DNA of 39,517 nt from a virus: positions 1 through 39,517 of IMG/VR virus record IMGVR_UViG_3300022658_000327, one strand, 5' to 3'. How positions within the stretch are numbered: position 1 is the stretch's first letter; each line of letters starts with the position of its first letter. Of the stretch, positions 21,680 through 28,350 are shown one piece after another. The position numbers and the translations under genes are program-made. The notes below the pieces were generated by a model. The model had not been told where the DNA came from. It saw nothing but the letters and a program-made list of their open reading frames with translations, and did no database searches.

Positions 21680-22097
21680 GGGCAGCCTTCCGGTACGGCC
21701 AGGCCACCATGGCGGCATCTCGCGTGTGCTGGTTTGATTGACCCGTCCAGCCAGTCAGCGTGCAAAACATGACGTGATCCATCTTGATGCCCTTGCCTTT
21801 CGGGCTGATGCCATGGGCGGTGATGCGAAGGTCGCCGCAGATCGAAGTGATCAGCCGGCACCAGGCGTCAATCTCGCCGACGTTGCGCGCCATCTTCAGC
21901 GCAGCCGGTCGGCTTTTTACCTGGCTCCAGGTGTGCGACTGCAGGCGGCTGTCTTCAAACACCACCCTATCCGGCACAAACAGGCTGATGGCGTTTTCGA
22001 TCTGGTGCGGCTCAATGGTGGCCAGCTTGTCCAGCTTTCCGTCGATGTAATAGGCTATGCCGGTATTCACGCCCGGGTCGATCCCCAAAATCAGCAT
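21672..22097 (-). CDS. RuvC-like Holliday junction resolvase
   Basis: 141 residues. It starts MLILGIDPGVNTGIAYYIDG, with the first catalytic Asp in GIDPG, then VVFEDSRLQS with an acidic residue and TRDAAMVAW near the C-terminus with the last Asp. This is the RuvC / RNase H fold of phage junction resolvases. It probably resolves recombination or replication intermediates before packaging. The start overlaps the end of the upstream gene. Confidence 0.85.
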   Translation of the reverse strand: MLILGIDPGVNTGIAYYIDGKLDKLATIEPHQIENAISLFVPDRVVFEDSRLQSHTWSQVKSRPAALKMARNVGEIDAWCRLITSICGDLRITAHGISPKGKGIKMDHVMFCTLTGWTGQSNQHTRDAAMVAWPYRKAAHG

Positions 22098-22287
22098 TCC
22101 AATCCCTCAAACAGATCCATGGTCTTGATGTCTTTCTCAGCCGATGCCTTGGCGCGCGCAGCTTCAGGCGCCGGCCCAGTTGCATCAGGCCGTTCTTCCT
22201 GGCGCAGTGCGGTCCGATCGGCTCAGAGCCAATCCAGACGGCCGGGCGCAGGGTCAGGCGGTTGCAGATGGCGCAGCGCAGCTTCAT
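22091..22287 (-). CDS. Small zinc-binding protein (frameshifted)
   Basis: The frame starts MKLRCAICNRLTLRPAVWIG, then GPHCARKNGLMQLG, a small C-x-x-C and C type zinc protein common in betaproteobacterial phages. After LG it drifts into Arg-rich nonsense and runs to 22012. One base added near 22171-22178 gives LGPAPEAARAKASAEKDIKT and the end MDLFEGLEC, stopping at 22091, just inside the next gene. The corrected length is about 65 residues. Function unknown. Confidence 0.65.
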
Positions 22288-22288
22288 G

Positions 22289-23425
22289 TCAAACGCCCAT
22301 CACGCATTCGATGAACGCGCGCGCCGCTTCAGCATTGATGGCGTTTCCATAGGCGCGCAGGCGTCCCACTCGGGAGGGAGCCCCATGAGCCAGCGGGAAT
22401 GTGCCGGGTTCAACTGGCCGCCACTTTCCATCCCTGCACAGGAGCCAGTCAGCATCTGCCCAGAGGCCGTTAGTCGGGCCGGGCCTGGCAGCAGGTGCAC
22501 CGCGATGTCCGCTGTGCTGATCTGCGGGTCGGTGGGCTTGCGCCTTGATGTGATCGGCGGGTTGGGCTTCGCATCCACTACGGTGCTGTTTGGCGTCGGC
22601 CATCCAGCTAGCACTGCCGAATGATTCAGCGTTATGTTCGGCGTTATGAAGTTCTGCGACGGCACCCGATTGGCATCCGTCTTTGTTGTCGTCGGCCAGC
22701 CGGCCAGCGTGAAAGCCTGCTCGCTCAGAGGCTTCCCCCTGGATTCCTCCAGTCGCCCCGCCAGGAACTCCGGCGATGCGCTGGCACTCTTCCAGTCCCG
22801 CGTTGCCGGCGTTGCCCAGGATGCTAGACACACAGATGCGGCCAGATCCGGCCCATGATTGCGCATCGCCTCCAGCAATCCGCCCTCCAGCGTTCGCACG
22901 CCCTTGTCGGCCAATGCGCTCGTCGGTGTTGGCCACCCAGTACAGTCGGTCGCGGATGTGCGGCGCACCGATGCCCGCAGACGGGAACGGGATCGCCCCG
23001 AAGGCGTAACCCAAGGCCTCCATGTCAGTGTGTACAAGGTCGATCCAAGGGTCTGCGTCTTTGCTCGCAACCTGTTCTCCAAGGACGATTGCAGGCTGGC
23101 ACTCTTTGATGAGGTGGTGGAAGGCTGGCCACAGGTGCCGCTCGTCAGCAAACCCAGATCCTTTGCCTGCCGAGCTGAAAGGTTGACACGGACAGGAACC
23201 GGTCCAAACAGGTCGGTCATCACTCCAGCCTGCTCGGCGAAGCGCATGGATCCAGACGCCAATGCCGGCGAAGAAGTGGCACTGGGTGAAACCCTTGAGG
23301 TCACTGGGATAAACATCCTCGATGCTCCGTTCGTCTACGATGCCCGGCGCGATGTGGCCGGCGTCAATAAGGTTGCGCAGCCACTGGGCTGCATATGGGT
23401 CAATTTCGTTGTAATAGGCAGTCAT
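22289..23425 (-). CDS. DNA cytosine-5 methyltransferase
   Basis: 378 residues from the ATG at 23425, overlapping the preceding stop (TGATG). Motif I is [17 protein letters not shown], motif IV is [14 protein letters not shown] with the catalytic Cys, motif VI is VLGEQVAS, motif VIII is [11 protein letters not shown] and motif X is [20 protein letters not shown]. The middle (about residues 165-320) is the variable recognition region, with repeats beginning VANT, LGNA, LADD and MADA. It should modify phage DNA, likely against host restriction. The target cannot be told. A long second frame overlaps it (next entry). Confidence 0.9.
   Translation of the reverse strand: MTAYYNEIDPYAAQWLRNLIDAGHIAPGIVDERSIEDVYPSDLKGFTQCHFFAGIGVWIHALRRAGWSDDRPVWTGSCPCQPFSSAGKGSGFADERHLWPAFHHLIKECQPAIVLGEQVASKDADPWIDLVHTDMEALGYAFGAIPFPSAGIGAPHIRDRLYWVANTDERIGRQGRANAGGRIAGGDAQSWAGSGRICVSSILGNAGNAGLEECQRIAGVPGGATGGIQGEASERAGFHAGRLADDNKDGCQSGAVAELHNAEHNAESFGSASWMADAKQHRSGCEAQPADHIKAQAHRPADQHSGHRGAPAARPGPTNGLWADADWLLCRDGKWRPVEPGTFPLAHGAPSRVGRLRAYGNAINAEAARAFIECVMGV
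22300..23220 (-). CDS. Overlapping ORF in the methyltransferase gene (GWPTP-repeat family)
   Basis: A second open frame in the same strand as the methyltransferase, about 306 codons from [20 protein letters not shown]; the frame is open to 23316. It has [20 protein letters not shown] then [17 protein letters not shown], four GWPTP-type repeats (GWPTPT, SWATPA, GWPTTT, GWPTPN), and the end [20 protein letters not shown] then PEWDACAP. I recognise this protein from many phage annotations. Its wide conservation suggests either a true overprinted gene or a shadow of conserved methyltransferase codons. Confidence 0.45.
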   Translation of the reverse strand: MTDLFGPVPVRVNLSARQAKDLGLLTSGTCGQPSTTSSKSASLQSSLENRLRAKTQTLGSTLYTLTWRPWVTPSGRSRSRLRASVRRTSATDCTGWPTPTSALADKGVRTLEGGLLEAMRNHGPDLAASVCLASWATPATRDWKSASASPEFLAGRLEESRGKPLSEQAFTLAGWPTTTKTDANRVPSQNFITPNITLNHSAVLAGWPTPNSTVVDAKPNPPITSRRKPTDPQISTADIAVHLLPGPARLTASGQMLTGSCAGMESGGQLNPAHSRWLMGLPPEWDACAPMETPSMLKRRARSSNA

Positions 23426-23664
23426 CACTTCACCTTTGGCTCAACGGCCAGCGGACCCTTGACCAGCGCGCGGATCTGCTGCTCGCTGTGCCCCATGGCC
23501 ACCCAGTCGGCCAGAGCATTGGTCATCCTGGCGCTGGCCTCTTGCCGCGGCAGGCCCATCGCCTTGATTCGCTGAATCAATCTCGCTCCGCAGTAGACGC
23601 ACGACGGCGTGAACCAGCGTCGACCGGGAAACTCGCGTTCCTGTGTGCAGCGTTCGCATGTCAC
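23425..23664 (-). CDS. Small zinc-finger protein
   Basis: 79 residues from a GTG that overlaps the stop of the 44-residue gene (GTGA). MTCERCTQEREF and FTPSCVYCGARLIQRIKAMG give two C-x-x-C pairs, a zinc ribbon. The rest is helical (QEASARMTNALADWVAMGHS then EQQIRALVKGP). It could bind DNA or partner with the replication proteins upstream. The role is inferred from location only. Confidence 0.65.
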   Translation of the reverse strand: MTCERCTQEREFPGRRWFTPSCVYCGARLIQRIKAMGLPRQEASARMTNALADWVAMGHSEQQIRALVKGPLAVEPKVK

Positions 23665-23795
23665 ACAACCCCCTCGGCATCGCCCAGGATCAGCAGCGCT
23701 TCGGTGATGTCATCCAGCGATATGTCTGCGCCAAAACGAACAGCGTCCAGCAGTCGAGCGGCTGCCAGCTGCTTGGCGCTCAAGTGGTCACGCAT
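23661..23795 (-). CDS. 44-residue small protein
   Basis: Ribosome site GGAG 8 bp before the ATG, which lies inside the end of the upstream gene. The peptide starts MRDHLSAKQLAAARLLDAVR, then ISLDDITEALLILGDAEGVV; it is acidic and helical. Its stop overlaps the next start (GTGA). Coupling at both ends supports expression. No family is recognised. Confidence 0.5.
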   Translation of the reverse strand: MRDHLSAKQLAAARLLDAVRFGADISLDDITEALLILGDAEGVV

Positions 23796-24453
23796 TCGGG
23801 ATCTCCTTCAGAACCGGAAGGCGCTTTAGTCCAGAGTCCAGCGCATCCAATGCCGCAAACGTGATGGCTGTCTTTCCGGTCAGCTGGCCGGCCTTGAACA
23901 CCTGGCGAGCCTGGTCGACATCACCAACGACGGCAGGCTTGGGCGGCGGCAGGCCGCGCTTGGCAAACAGTTCATCAGGGCCGCGGTCGCCGCGCAGTCG
24001 GCGCGGGTAGTCGGTCACGCCTCGCGCTACGTAGGCCCGGTACGACTCGGTAAATCGGTGCTGCAGGTAGGACAGTTCATCCAGCTCGGTGCGGCAGACC
24101 TTGGGCCACCCTCCCAGGTCGTCGATCACGGCATGGATGATCGGATCGTCAAAGACGACATCGGAGTAGGCGCCGACGCTGCTCATGGCGTCGTGTGTCT
24201 TGCCCCAGGCCACAGCAGCTCGGTCGGTTGACGTGCCACCCAGCAGGCGCACGACATCGGCGGGCTTCGGAGCGTACTGGCCGCGCTCAGGGTCTACGGC
24301 ATGGCGGGTGAAGGCCTTGGCCACCTGCTCAAACTCGAAACGCTCGCACGCGTTCCACCAGACATCCAGGGCGAAGGTGCTGACATCCTGGCGGTAAAAC
24401 GCCATGGCGTTGGTCAGCAGATCCTTGAAATTCTTTTTGTCTGCGGTGTTCAT
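23788..24453 (-). CDS. Phage replication-region protein (possible helicase-loader analogue)
   Basis: 221 residues from the ATG at 24453, which overlaps the upstream stop (TGATG). Segments AMAFYRQDVSTFALDVWWNA, HAVDPERGQYAPKPADVVRL and DDPIIHAVIDDLGGWPKVC are typical of a family found right after the initiator in betaproteobacterial prophages. The place corresponds to lambda P, so a loader of the host helicase is a fair guess. The C-terminus (LPPPKPAVVGDVDQARQVFK and beyond) is less conserved in style. Confidence 0.65.
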   Translation of the reverse strand: MNTADKKNFKDLLTNAMAFYRQDVSTFALDVWWNACERFEFEQVAKAFTRHAVDPERGQYAPKPADVVRLLGGTSTDRAAVAWGKTHDAMSSVGAYSDVVFDDPIIHAVIDDLGGWPKVCRTELDELSYLQHRFTESYRAYVARGVTDYPRRLRGDRGPDELFAKRGLPPPKPAVVGDVDQARQVFKAGQLTGKTAITFAALDALDSGLKRLPVLKEIPNA

Positions 24454-25223
24454 CACGCCACCCCCTGCTGACGCAGCCACTCATCGCCGACGGCTCGGTT
24501 GCGTTCCTCCAGCGCTTCCTGGCGGTTCACCGGCTTTCGGTCGCCACGCAGCCGCTGGCAGCAGGCAGTCAGGAAGGAAACAGGATCGACAGGACGCTCG
24601 ATGACAGCGGTTCGGACTGCCTCGACAACGATCTCATTGCCATAGTCCTTGGCCAGTTTGCCAACGATGGAGCCACATTGGGCCTTGGGAATACCGGCGT
24701 TTTCCAGCAGGGACTTGCCGGCTTTCCAAAGCTCGTCCTTGGTCATCGCCGTGATGTCGATGACGGCAGCGCCGTCCGTTACGTCAGTAACGGAAGTATC
24801 TTGAATCAGTGAATCAGGAATCAGTGAATCAGCAAGATTTCCACCGTCCTGCTTGCGTGGCTTCACGGTCTTTAACGGTGGTTTAACCGTTAATTCACCG
24901 TTAGGGCCTGGATATGTCGAGGCCTTTTCCGTGTGATGGGGGTTCTGGTGCTTGTCCCAATTCAGTATCTGAACGTACTTCACACCGTCTACCTCGTAGC
25001 GCAGAACGAAACCACGCTCGTGAAGCGCCTGGAGCATGCAGTTGATGTCTACGTCGTCCGCCGGGAAAACGTCGATCTTGATCTTCTTGGGACGGTCTTG
25101 CAGTCGACCTTCACGGTCGGCCACCGTCCACAGGCCAGCGAACAGAAGCCGGGTGGCGAAGTCAAGCTCTACAAGGTCTTCGTTCGTAAAGAACCCAGGT
25201 TTGATGTTTCGTGCTCGTGCCAT
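24453..25223 (-). CDS. Phage replication initiation protein (O-like)
   Basis: 256 residues. The N-terminus reads MARARNIKPGFFTNEDLVEL, then DFATRLLFAGLWTVADREGR and VQILNWDKHQNPHH, the winged-helix part of phage replication organisers. The middle (residues about 105-150) is a Pro/Lys/Ser/Thr linker and may contain the origin, since in lambda-type phages the origin lies inside this gene. The C-terminal half is helical with DPVSFLTACCQRLRGDRKP. It should bind the origin and recruit the loader and helicase. Confidence 0.8.
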   Translation of the reverse strand: MARARNIKPGFFTNEDLVELDFATRLLFAGLWTVADREGRLQDRPKKIKIDVFPADDVDINCMLQALHERGFVLRYEVDGVKYVQILNWDKHQNPHHTEKASTYPGPNGELTVKPPLKTVKPRKQDGGNLADSLIPDSLIQDTSVTDVTDGAAVIDITAMTKDELWKAGKSLLENAGIPKAQCGSIVGKLAKDYGNEIVVEAVRTAVIERPVDPVSFLTACCQRLRGDRKPVNRQEALEERNRAVGDEWLRQQGVA

Positions 25224-25325
25224 GATGTGCCTCTTGGCGGCCTCAAAAAGGGAGCCAGCGGCAGGCAGTGAGGCGCTGCTGTTCGGTCCGGGGAGCTAAC
25301 CCATTCCTAGCCGTGGCAAAACTTG

Positions 25326-25538
25326 TCATTTCCGGTCGGAGTCCGGTGCAAACGGATTGATGTCTGCAACTCGGCAGATCACAGTGACCTCATGCTTCTT
25401 GTCCGCACTCCACCCCAGCAACAGGTCACGCATCACGCCGGCCTTGGTGGCGCCAGTTGCCTGGCAGAAGCCGTCCAGCACGCGCGCGTCGCTGGTCGGG
25501 ACTTCAAAGCGGATCTCGGTCATGCCCTCGTGTGTCAT
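25326..25538 (-). CDS. Ribbon-helix-helix-like regulator
   Basis: 70 residues, ATG adjacent to the Cro-like stop, with a GGAGG ribosome site. TEIRFEVPTSDARVLDGFCQ, then ATGATKAGVMRDLLLGWSAD gives a strand plus two helices, the layout of Arc/MetJ-type DNA-binding proteins. It is the second gene of the early minus-strand operon, a place where lambda has cII. A regulatory role is likely but its targets are unknown. Confidence 0.55.
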   Translation of the reverse strand: MTHEGMTEIRFEVPTSDARVLDGFCQATGATKAGVMRDLLLGWSADKKHEVTVICRVADINPFAPDSDRK

Positions 25539-25739
25539 TCAGGCCTCCATGGGTTTGCGTTTGCGCTTGAGCTGCTTGAGCAGGGTTTCCAGCGCGATGT
25601 AGTTGCGAGCCAGTACGTCACGCACAGCCCCGCGTTCGATCTTGGAAATGGTCGACTGGGGTATGCCGGTGCGCTCTGCGACCTGCACCTGGGTTAGTCC
25701 GTATGCACGAACCTGACGAAGAAAATCCTGGGCGTTCAT
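25539..25739 (-). CDS. Cro-like repressor (XRE-type HTH)
   Basis: 66 residues. AYGLTQVQVAERTGIPQSTI, then SKIERGAVRDV is a complete XRE helix-turn-helix. It is the first gene of the early minus-strand operon and is transcribed away from CI, so it is the Cro counterpart. The ribosome site is AAGGA, 9 bp before the ATG. Its promoter (P5) is overlapped by a perfect inverted repeat that CI and this protein probably both bind. Confidence 0.85.
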   Translation of the reverse strand: MNAQDFLRQVRAYGLTQVQVAERTGIPQSTISKIERGAVRDVLARNYIALETLLKQLKRKRKPMEA

Positions 25740-25743
25740 CTGT

Positions 25744-25763
25744 AATAGTCCTTAACGACTATT
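25744..25763. promoter_or_regulatory. Operator for CI/Cro (inverted repeat)
   Basis: AATAGTC, 6-bp spacer CTTAAC, GACTATT: a perfect 7-bp inverted repeat covering the -10 and start of promoter P5. The same half-site recurs at 27077-27083, next to the start of the plus-strand early operon. Confidence 0.75.
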
Positions 25764-25789
25764 CTATCAAGTCGCATTCCCCTATTCAA
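25761..25789 (-). promoter_or_regulatory. Promoter P5 for the Cro-like/replication operon
   Basis: Minus strand -35 TTGAAT (25789-25784), 17-bp spacer with AGGGGAATGC, -10 TAGAAT (25766-25761). It is the strongest-looking promoter of the set and is covered by the operator. The GGGGAAT block is shifted one base compared with P1-P4. Confidence 0.8.
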
Positions 25790-25810
25790 GTGGGCTTGAA
25801 TGGCGACACC

Positions 25811-26500
25811 ATGGATACGTTGGCGAAACGACTACGTCATGCGCGTAAAGCGCGCAACCTCACGCAAGTAGAACTAGCAGAAAAGTCTGGCGTGGCCCAG
25901 TCAGACATTTCAAAAATTGAAAGAGGTGAAACCTTAAGCACCACTAAATTGGTTGCTCTATCAAATGCGCTAAATGTGAACCCAAACTGGTTGGACACCG
26001 GGGACGGTGAAATGACGCCGGCAGTGCGCTTGTTGCCTGGCGTCTCCCTTCGTATTGGTGCAATCAACCTCGACAATAATCCGGACTTTCCCGCAATAAG
26101 AAGAGTCAGGTTCAAATTGTCAGCAGGTGCTTCAGGCTTCGGGGTTGACTATGCCGATGAGGACGGCGACCCTATCGTTTTTCGCAAAGTGTGGTTTGAA
26201 AAGAATGGCTATGAGCCCGATCGGCTCTTTGCTGTCCGCGTGGCCAATGGCTCCATGGAGCCAGGGCTGTACGACGGGGACACGGTAGTCGTCAACACAC
26301 AAAGTGCAACCCCCAAGGATGGCACGGTCTTCGCCGTGAACTACGAGGGCGAGATGGTCATCAAGCGATTGATCAGAGACGCCGGCCAGTGGTGGCTGGC
26401 CTCTGACAACCCAGACCAGAGGCGGTATCCCCGCAAGGTGTGCGACGAGAACTCCATCATCATCGGAGAGATCGTGCACAAGCAGTCAGAGAGGATCTGA
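25811..26500 (+). CDS. cI: CI-type phage repressor (HTH plus S24 peptidase)
   Basis: 229 residues from the ATG at 25811; an open frame reaches back to 25703 but crosses the operator. Residues about 1-65 hold the XRE helix-turn-helix (NLTQVELAEKSGVAQSDISK). The C-terminal domain is a LexA/CI-type S24 peptidase with Ser148 in VANGSMEPGLYDGD and Lys185 in GEMVIKRLIRD. A likely self-cleavage site is Ala105-Gly106 in KLSAGASGF. The protein keeps the prophage silent and should be cleaved when RecA is activated. Its codon use is less GC-rich at the N-terminus than that of its neighbours. Confidence 0.9.
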   Translation: MDTLAKRLRHARKARNLTQVELAEKSGVAQSDISKIERGETLSTTKLVALSNALNVNPNWLDTGDGEMTPAVRLLPGVSLRIGAINLDNNPDFPAIRRVRFKLSAGASGFGVDYADEDGDPIVFRKVWFEKNGYEPDRLFAVRVANGSMEPGLYDGDTVVVNTQSATPKDGTVFAVNYEGEMVIKRLIRDAGQWWLASDNPDQRRYPRKVCDENSIIIGEIVHKQSERI

Positions 26501-26892
26501 TGCGCACCAGAGCCAATCAAGCCATACAAGTCGTCACCGGCTTCGCCTTGATTGGCGTGGTCCTCCTGGCGCTCTATGGCGCCACACACATATACCAAGC
26601 CAACTTCGGCGCTGACCGGCCCAGCATCAAGGCGCAGGAACATCGAGCCGATCGCCAGCGGGCTGCCGCTGCCGTTCTATCGGCCGGCCCGACCTATGAC
26701 GTCCACAACCTGCCGGGCGGCCAACTCATTTCGGTAGACATCCCATTGCGGGCCGAGCGTGGCTGGGTCGAGCGTACAGGCTGCGTCATCTGGCGAGATG
26801 CCGAGTACAAGACATCGACCATCAGCTGCCCCTCTGCTCCCACGGAAGAACTGCCAGCTCTGGTTCAAGAGACTGAGCGCAGCCAGCCGTAG
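26500..26892 (+). CDS. Small membrane protein co-transcribed with cI
   Basis: 130 residues; its ATG overlaps the cI stop (TGATG). One membrane span (TGFALIGVVLLALYGATHIY, about residues 14-33) is followed by a soluble part with TYDVHNLPGGQLISVDIPLR and RGWVERTGCVIWRDAEYKTS. Because it would be expressed with CI in the lysogen, a role in superinfection exclusion or lysogenic conversion is possible. The sequence does not show it. A terminator follows. Confidence 0.6.
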   Translation: MRTRANQAIQVVTGFALIGVVLLALYGATHIYQANFGADRPSIKAQEHRADRQRAAAAVLSAGPTYDVHNLPGGQLISVDIPLRAERGWVERTGCVIWRDAEYKTSTISCPSAPTEELPALVQETERSQP

Positions 26893-26910
26893 CTACCACA
26901 AAACACTGAC

Positions 26911-26935
26911 CAGCCGCCTACGGGCGGCTTTTTTA
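26911..26935 (+). terminator. Terminator of the cI operon
   Basis: GCCGCC, loop TACG, GGGCGGC, then TTTTTT, about 20 bp after the stop at 26892. It separates the lysogeny transcript from the plus-strand early operon. Confidence 0.9.
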
Positions 26936-27028
26936 CGTACTTCTTTAGGGTCTTTACATAACTTTGCAAAGAGACAAGAGACGCTACCCATTCAGTCACT
27001 TCTGACTCATACACAGAAACTGGCAGTG

Positions 27029-27096
27029 TTGTCAAGCGATTTATTTTTGCCTGAAATATTCTTTCCCGCTCATTTGAATAGTCTTTGGTGCATAAT
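27029..27096 (+). promoter_or_regulatory. Candidate pL-like promoter region with operator half-site
   Basis: TTGTCA (27029-27034), 17 bp, TGAAAT (27052-27057) is one possible sigma70 promoter. Further on, AATAGTC (27077-27083) matches the CI/Cro operator half-site and is followed 6 bp later by GCATAAT, a 4/7 match to the other half that overlaps a -10-like CATAAT. The exact start is not clear. Confidence 0.45.
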
Positions 27097-27449
27097 TTGC
27101 TCCAGGCCAGCACATCACTGCTTCCGGCCAAGTGGGCACAAAACACGCACCGCAGGCAGTCGCGGAATACAAAAGTCTGTCGTCGCTCTACCACGCGGGC
27201 CGAAAGGTCTGGAGTCACTGGGAAAGGCCTCGCAAAGTGCTCCCCCAGGCACAGGTTGTGCCTCTACCGCAAAGTGATGTAAGTCGGACTGAGGAACATG
27301 GGGTGAGGCTGAAACGGCCAAGAACAAAAACGTTTCACCAAAGCTCATTCACAGAGTGTGCTTTGGTGGTCAGCCTGGTGGGCGTCTTGCCCGACTTGTT
27401 CGCAAAAATCTGGAGCCAGGCTGATCAACTTATTCAACAGGAGAGAACC
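27097..27449 (+). promoter_or_regulatory. Structured leader of the plus-strand early operon
   Basis: About 350 nt with no convincing gene. Strong hairpins are visible: AGGCACA/TGTGCCT (27246-27263 area), CACCAAAGC with GCTTTGGTG (27337-27369), and CAGCCTGG with CCAGGCTG (27372-27423), which encloses GGGC/GCCC. The last ends about 27 nt before the first ATG. It may hold an antitermination site or control translation of the first gene. Confidence 0.5.
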
Positions 27450-27635
27450 ATGACAAAGATTCAAGCTCGTGAAGTTGCTCAAGCAGAACGCTATCTGGCC
27501 GCAGGATTTCCCGGTACAGCTGCACTGTCCATTTCTGCACTGATCCGCTGCGCCATGTCGAACAAGAGCAAGGCAGAACTGATGCAGGTTGCCCAACGTA
27601 TGGGGCTTGTTTCTCTGCCTGAGTTCGTGATCTGA
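27450..27635 (+). CDS. First small protein of the plus-strand early operon
   Basis: 61 residues from an ATG with ribosome site CAGGAG. A longer frame extends upstream through the leader and is not likely to be used. The peptide is helical: TKIQAREVAQAERYLAAGFP, GTAALSISALIRCAMSNKSK, LMQVAQRMGLVSLPEFVI. Its place, first in an early operon, is where lambda has N, but it lacks an Arg-rich motif. No function is recognised. Confidence 0.6.
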   Translation: MTKIQAREVAQAERYLAAGFPGTAALSISALIRCAMSNKSKAELMQVAQRMGLVSLPEFVI

Positions 27636-27649
27636 AAAGCGTCTGGAAC

Positions 27650-27784
27650 GAGCAAGAAAGTTGGACGTAAAAGCACAGTTGCTCTGACACCCCGGAAAGA
27701 CGGGGGCCATCACATAGGTCAACTCTGGATGACGACCGAACACAAAAGCCTAGTCAGCTTAGTGGGAGTTGGCCTCTGTGATGG
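27650..27784 (+). ncRNA. Structured RNA element, early copy of the 30-nt hairpin
   Basis: Plus strand, in a gene-free stretch. GAGCAA (27650-27655) pairs with TTGCTC (27679-27684). Then the 30-nt element at 27685-27714: TGACA, stem CCCCG, loop GAAAGA, stem CGGGG, GCCATCACA. Its end CCATCACA (27707-27714) pairs with TGTGATGG (27777-27784), and inside that GGTCAACTC (27717-27725) pairs with GAGTTGGCC (27766-27774), giving 17 bp of long-range helix. The inner loop has AAGC/GCTT. The late-leader copy keeps the element and the 8-bp helix. Confidence 0.75.
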
Positions 27785-28017
27785 TGAATGCGCAGGCTGA
27801 TGCGCAACGGAATTAAGGGCCGCGCAAGAGTACGTGGGAATGCAGGCAGCGGACAAAAAAGCAGACCCCCATGCCGGAGATCAGCACCGGCCACCATCAA
27901 CCTTTATGACCGAAAGCGGATGCTGGTAAGTGTCACCCCACTAAGGGTGACCGTCATATGCAACCAGACGCAGCGAGTAGGTCACCCACTTTCCTCCCTG
28001 GCCTCTACGAGGCTTTC
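27785..28017 (+). other. Gene-free stretch between the RNA element and the next terminator
   Basis: No convincing gene. It has a hairpin GTCACCC/GGGTGAC (27932-27951) and only very short open frames. It may be the 3' part of the structured RNA that ends at the 28018-28052 terminator. Confidence 0.4.
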
Positions 28018-28052
28018 GCCCCGGCATCTTGTGGTGTCGGGGCTTTTTCTTT
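28018..28052 (+). terminator. Intrinsic terminator before the 28063 gene
   Basis: GCCCCG with CGGGGC around a CATCTTGTGGTG-type loop, followed by TTTTTCTTT. The next ATG is at 28063, and its ribosome site GGAG lies just after the T-tract. Confidence 0.85.
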
Positions 28053-28062
28053 GGAGCCTGTC

Positions 28063-28350
28063 ATGCATCCACTAGACCCTGAAAACTGCGGATTTACCGG
28101 AGTACTGAGCACCACGATGCACCTGGGTAACGGGGATGCGTTGGTGGTTGTCACCCGTCACTACTTCATGGACGAGGCAGACAAAGACCAAGACGAAGTG
28201 GTGATGAACGGAAAGCCCGTGACACGGCTGATGAACGATGACCACTGGGCCGCGATTGATCGGCACTTTGATAACAACTGGGCGGCTATCAAGGATGAAA
28301 ACCGGGTAGCTCAGGAATGTCTGCACGACGAATGGCTGGAGAAAGCATGA
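28063..28350 (+). CDS. Small hypothetical phage protein
   Basis: 95 residues. It starts MHPLDPENCGFTGVLSTTMH, then DALVVVTRHYFMDEADKDQD and DHWAAIDRHFDNNWAAIKDE. The strand-then-helix layout and acidic character suggest a small folded protein; no family is recognised. The ribosome site is GGAG, 7 bp upstream. It is the first gene of the recombination operon. Confidence 0.6.
   Translation: MHPLDPENCGFTGVLSTTMHLGNGDALVVVTRHYFMDEADKDQDEVVMNGKPVTRLMNDDHWAAIDRHFDNNWAAIKDENRVAQECLHDEWLEKA

Noticed and set aside
26865-27218. 117-codon frame on the minus strand across the early leader
   Set aside because: No ribosome site, no family likeness, and it crosses a terminator and the candidate promoter region.
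27281-27340. CTGAGGA and GAAAC spaced like a second hammerhead core in the early leader
   Set aside because: The segment between cannot form stem II, and the flanks do not pair as stem I.
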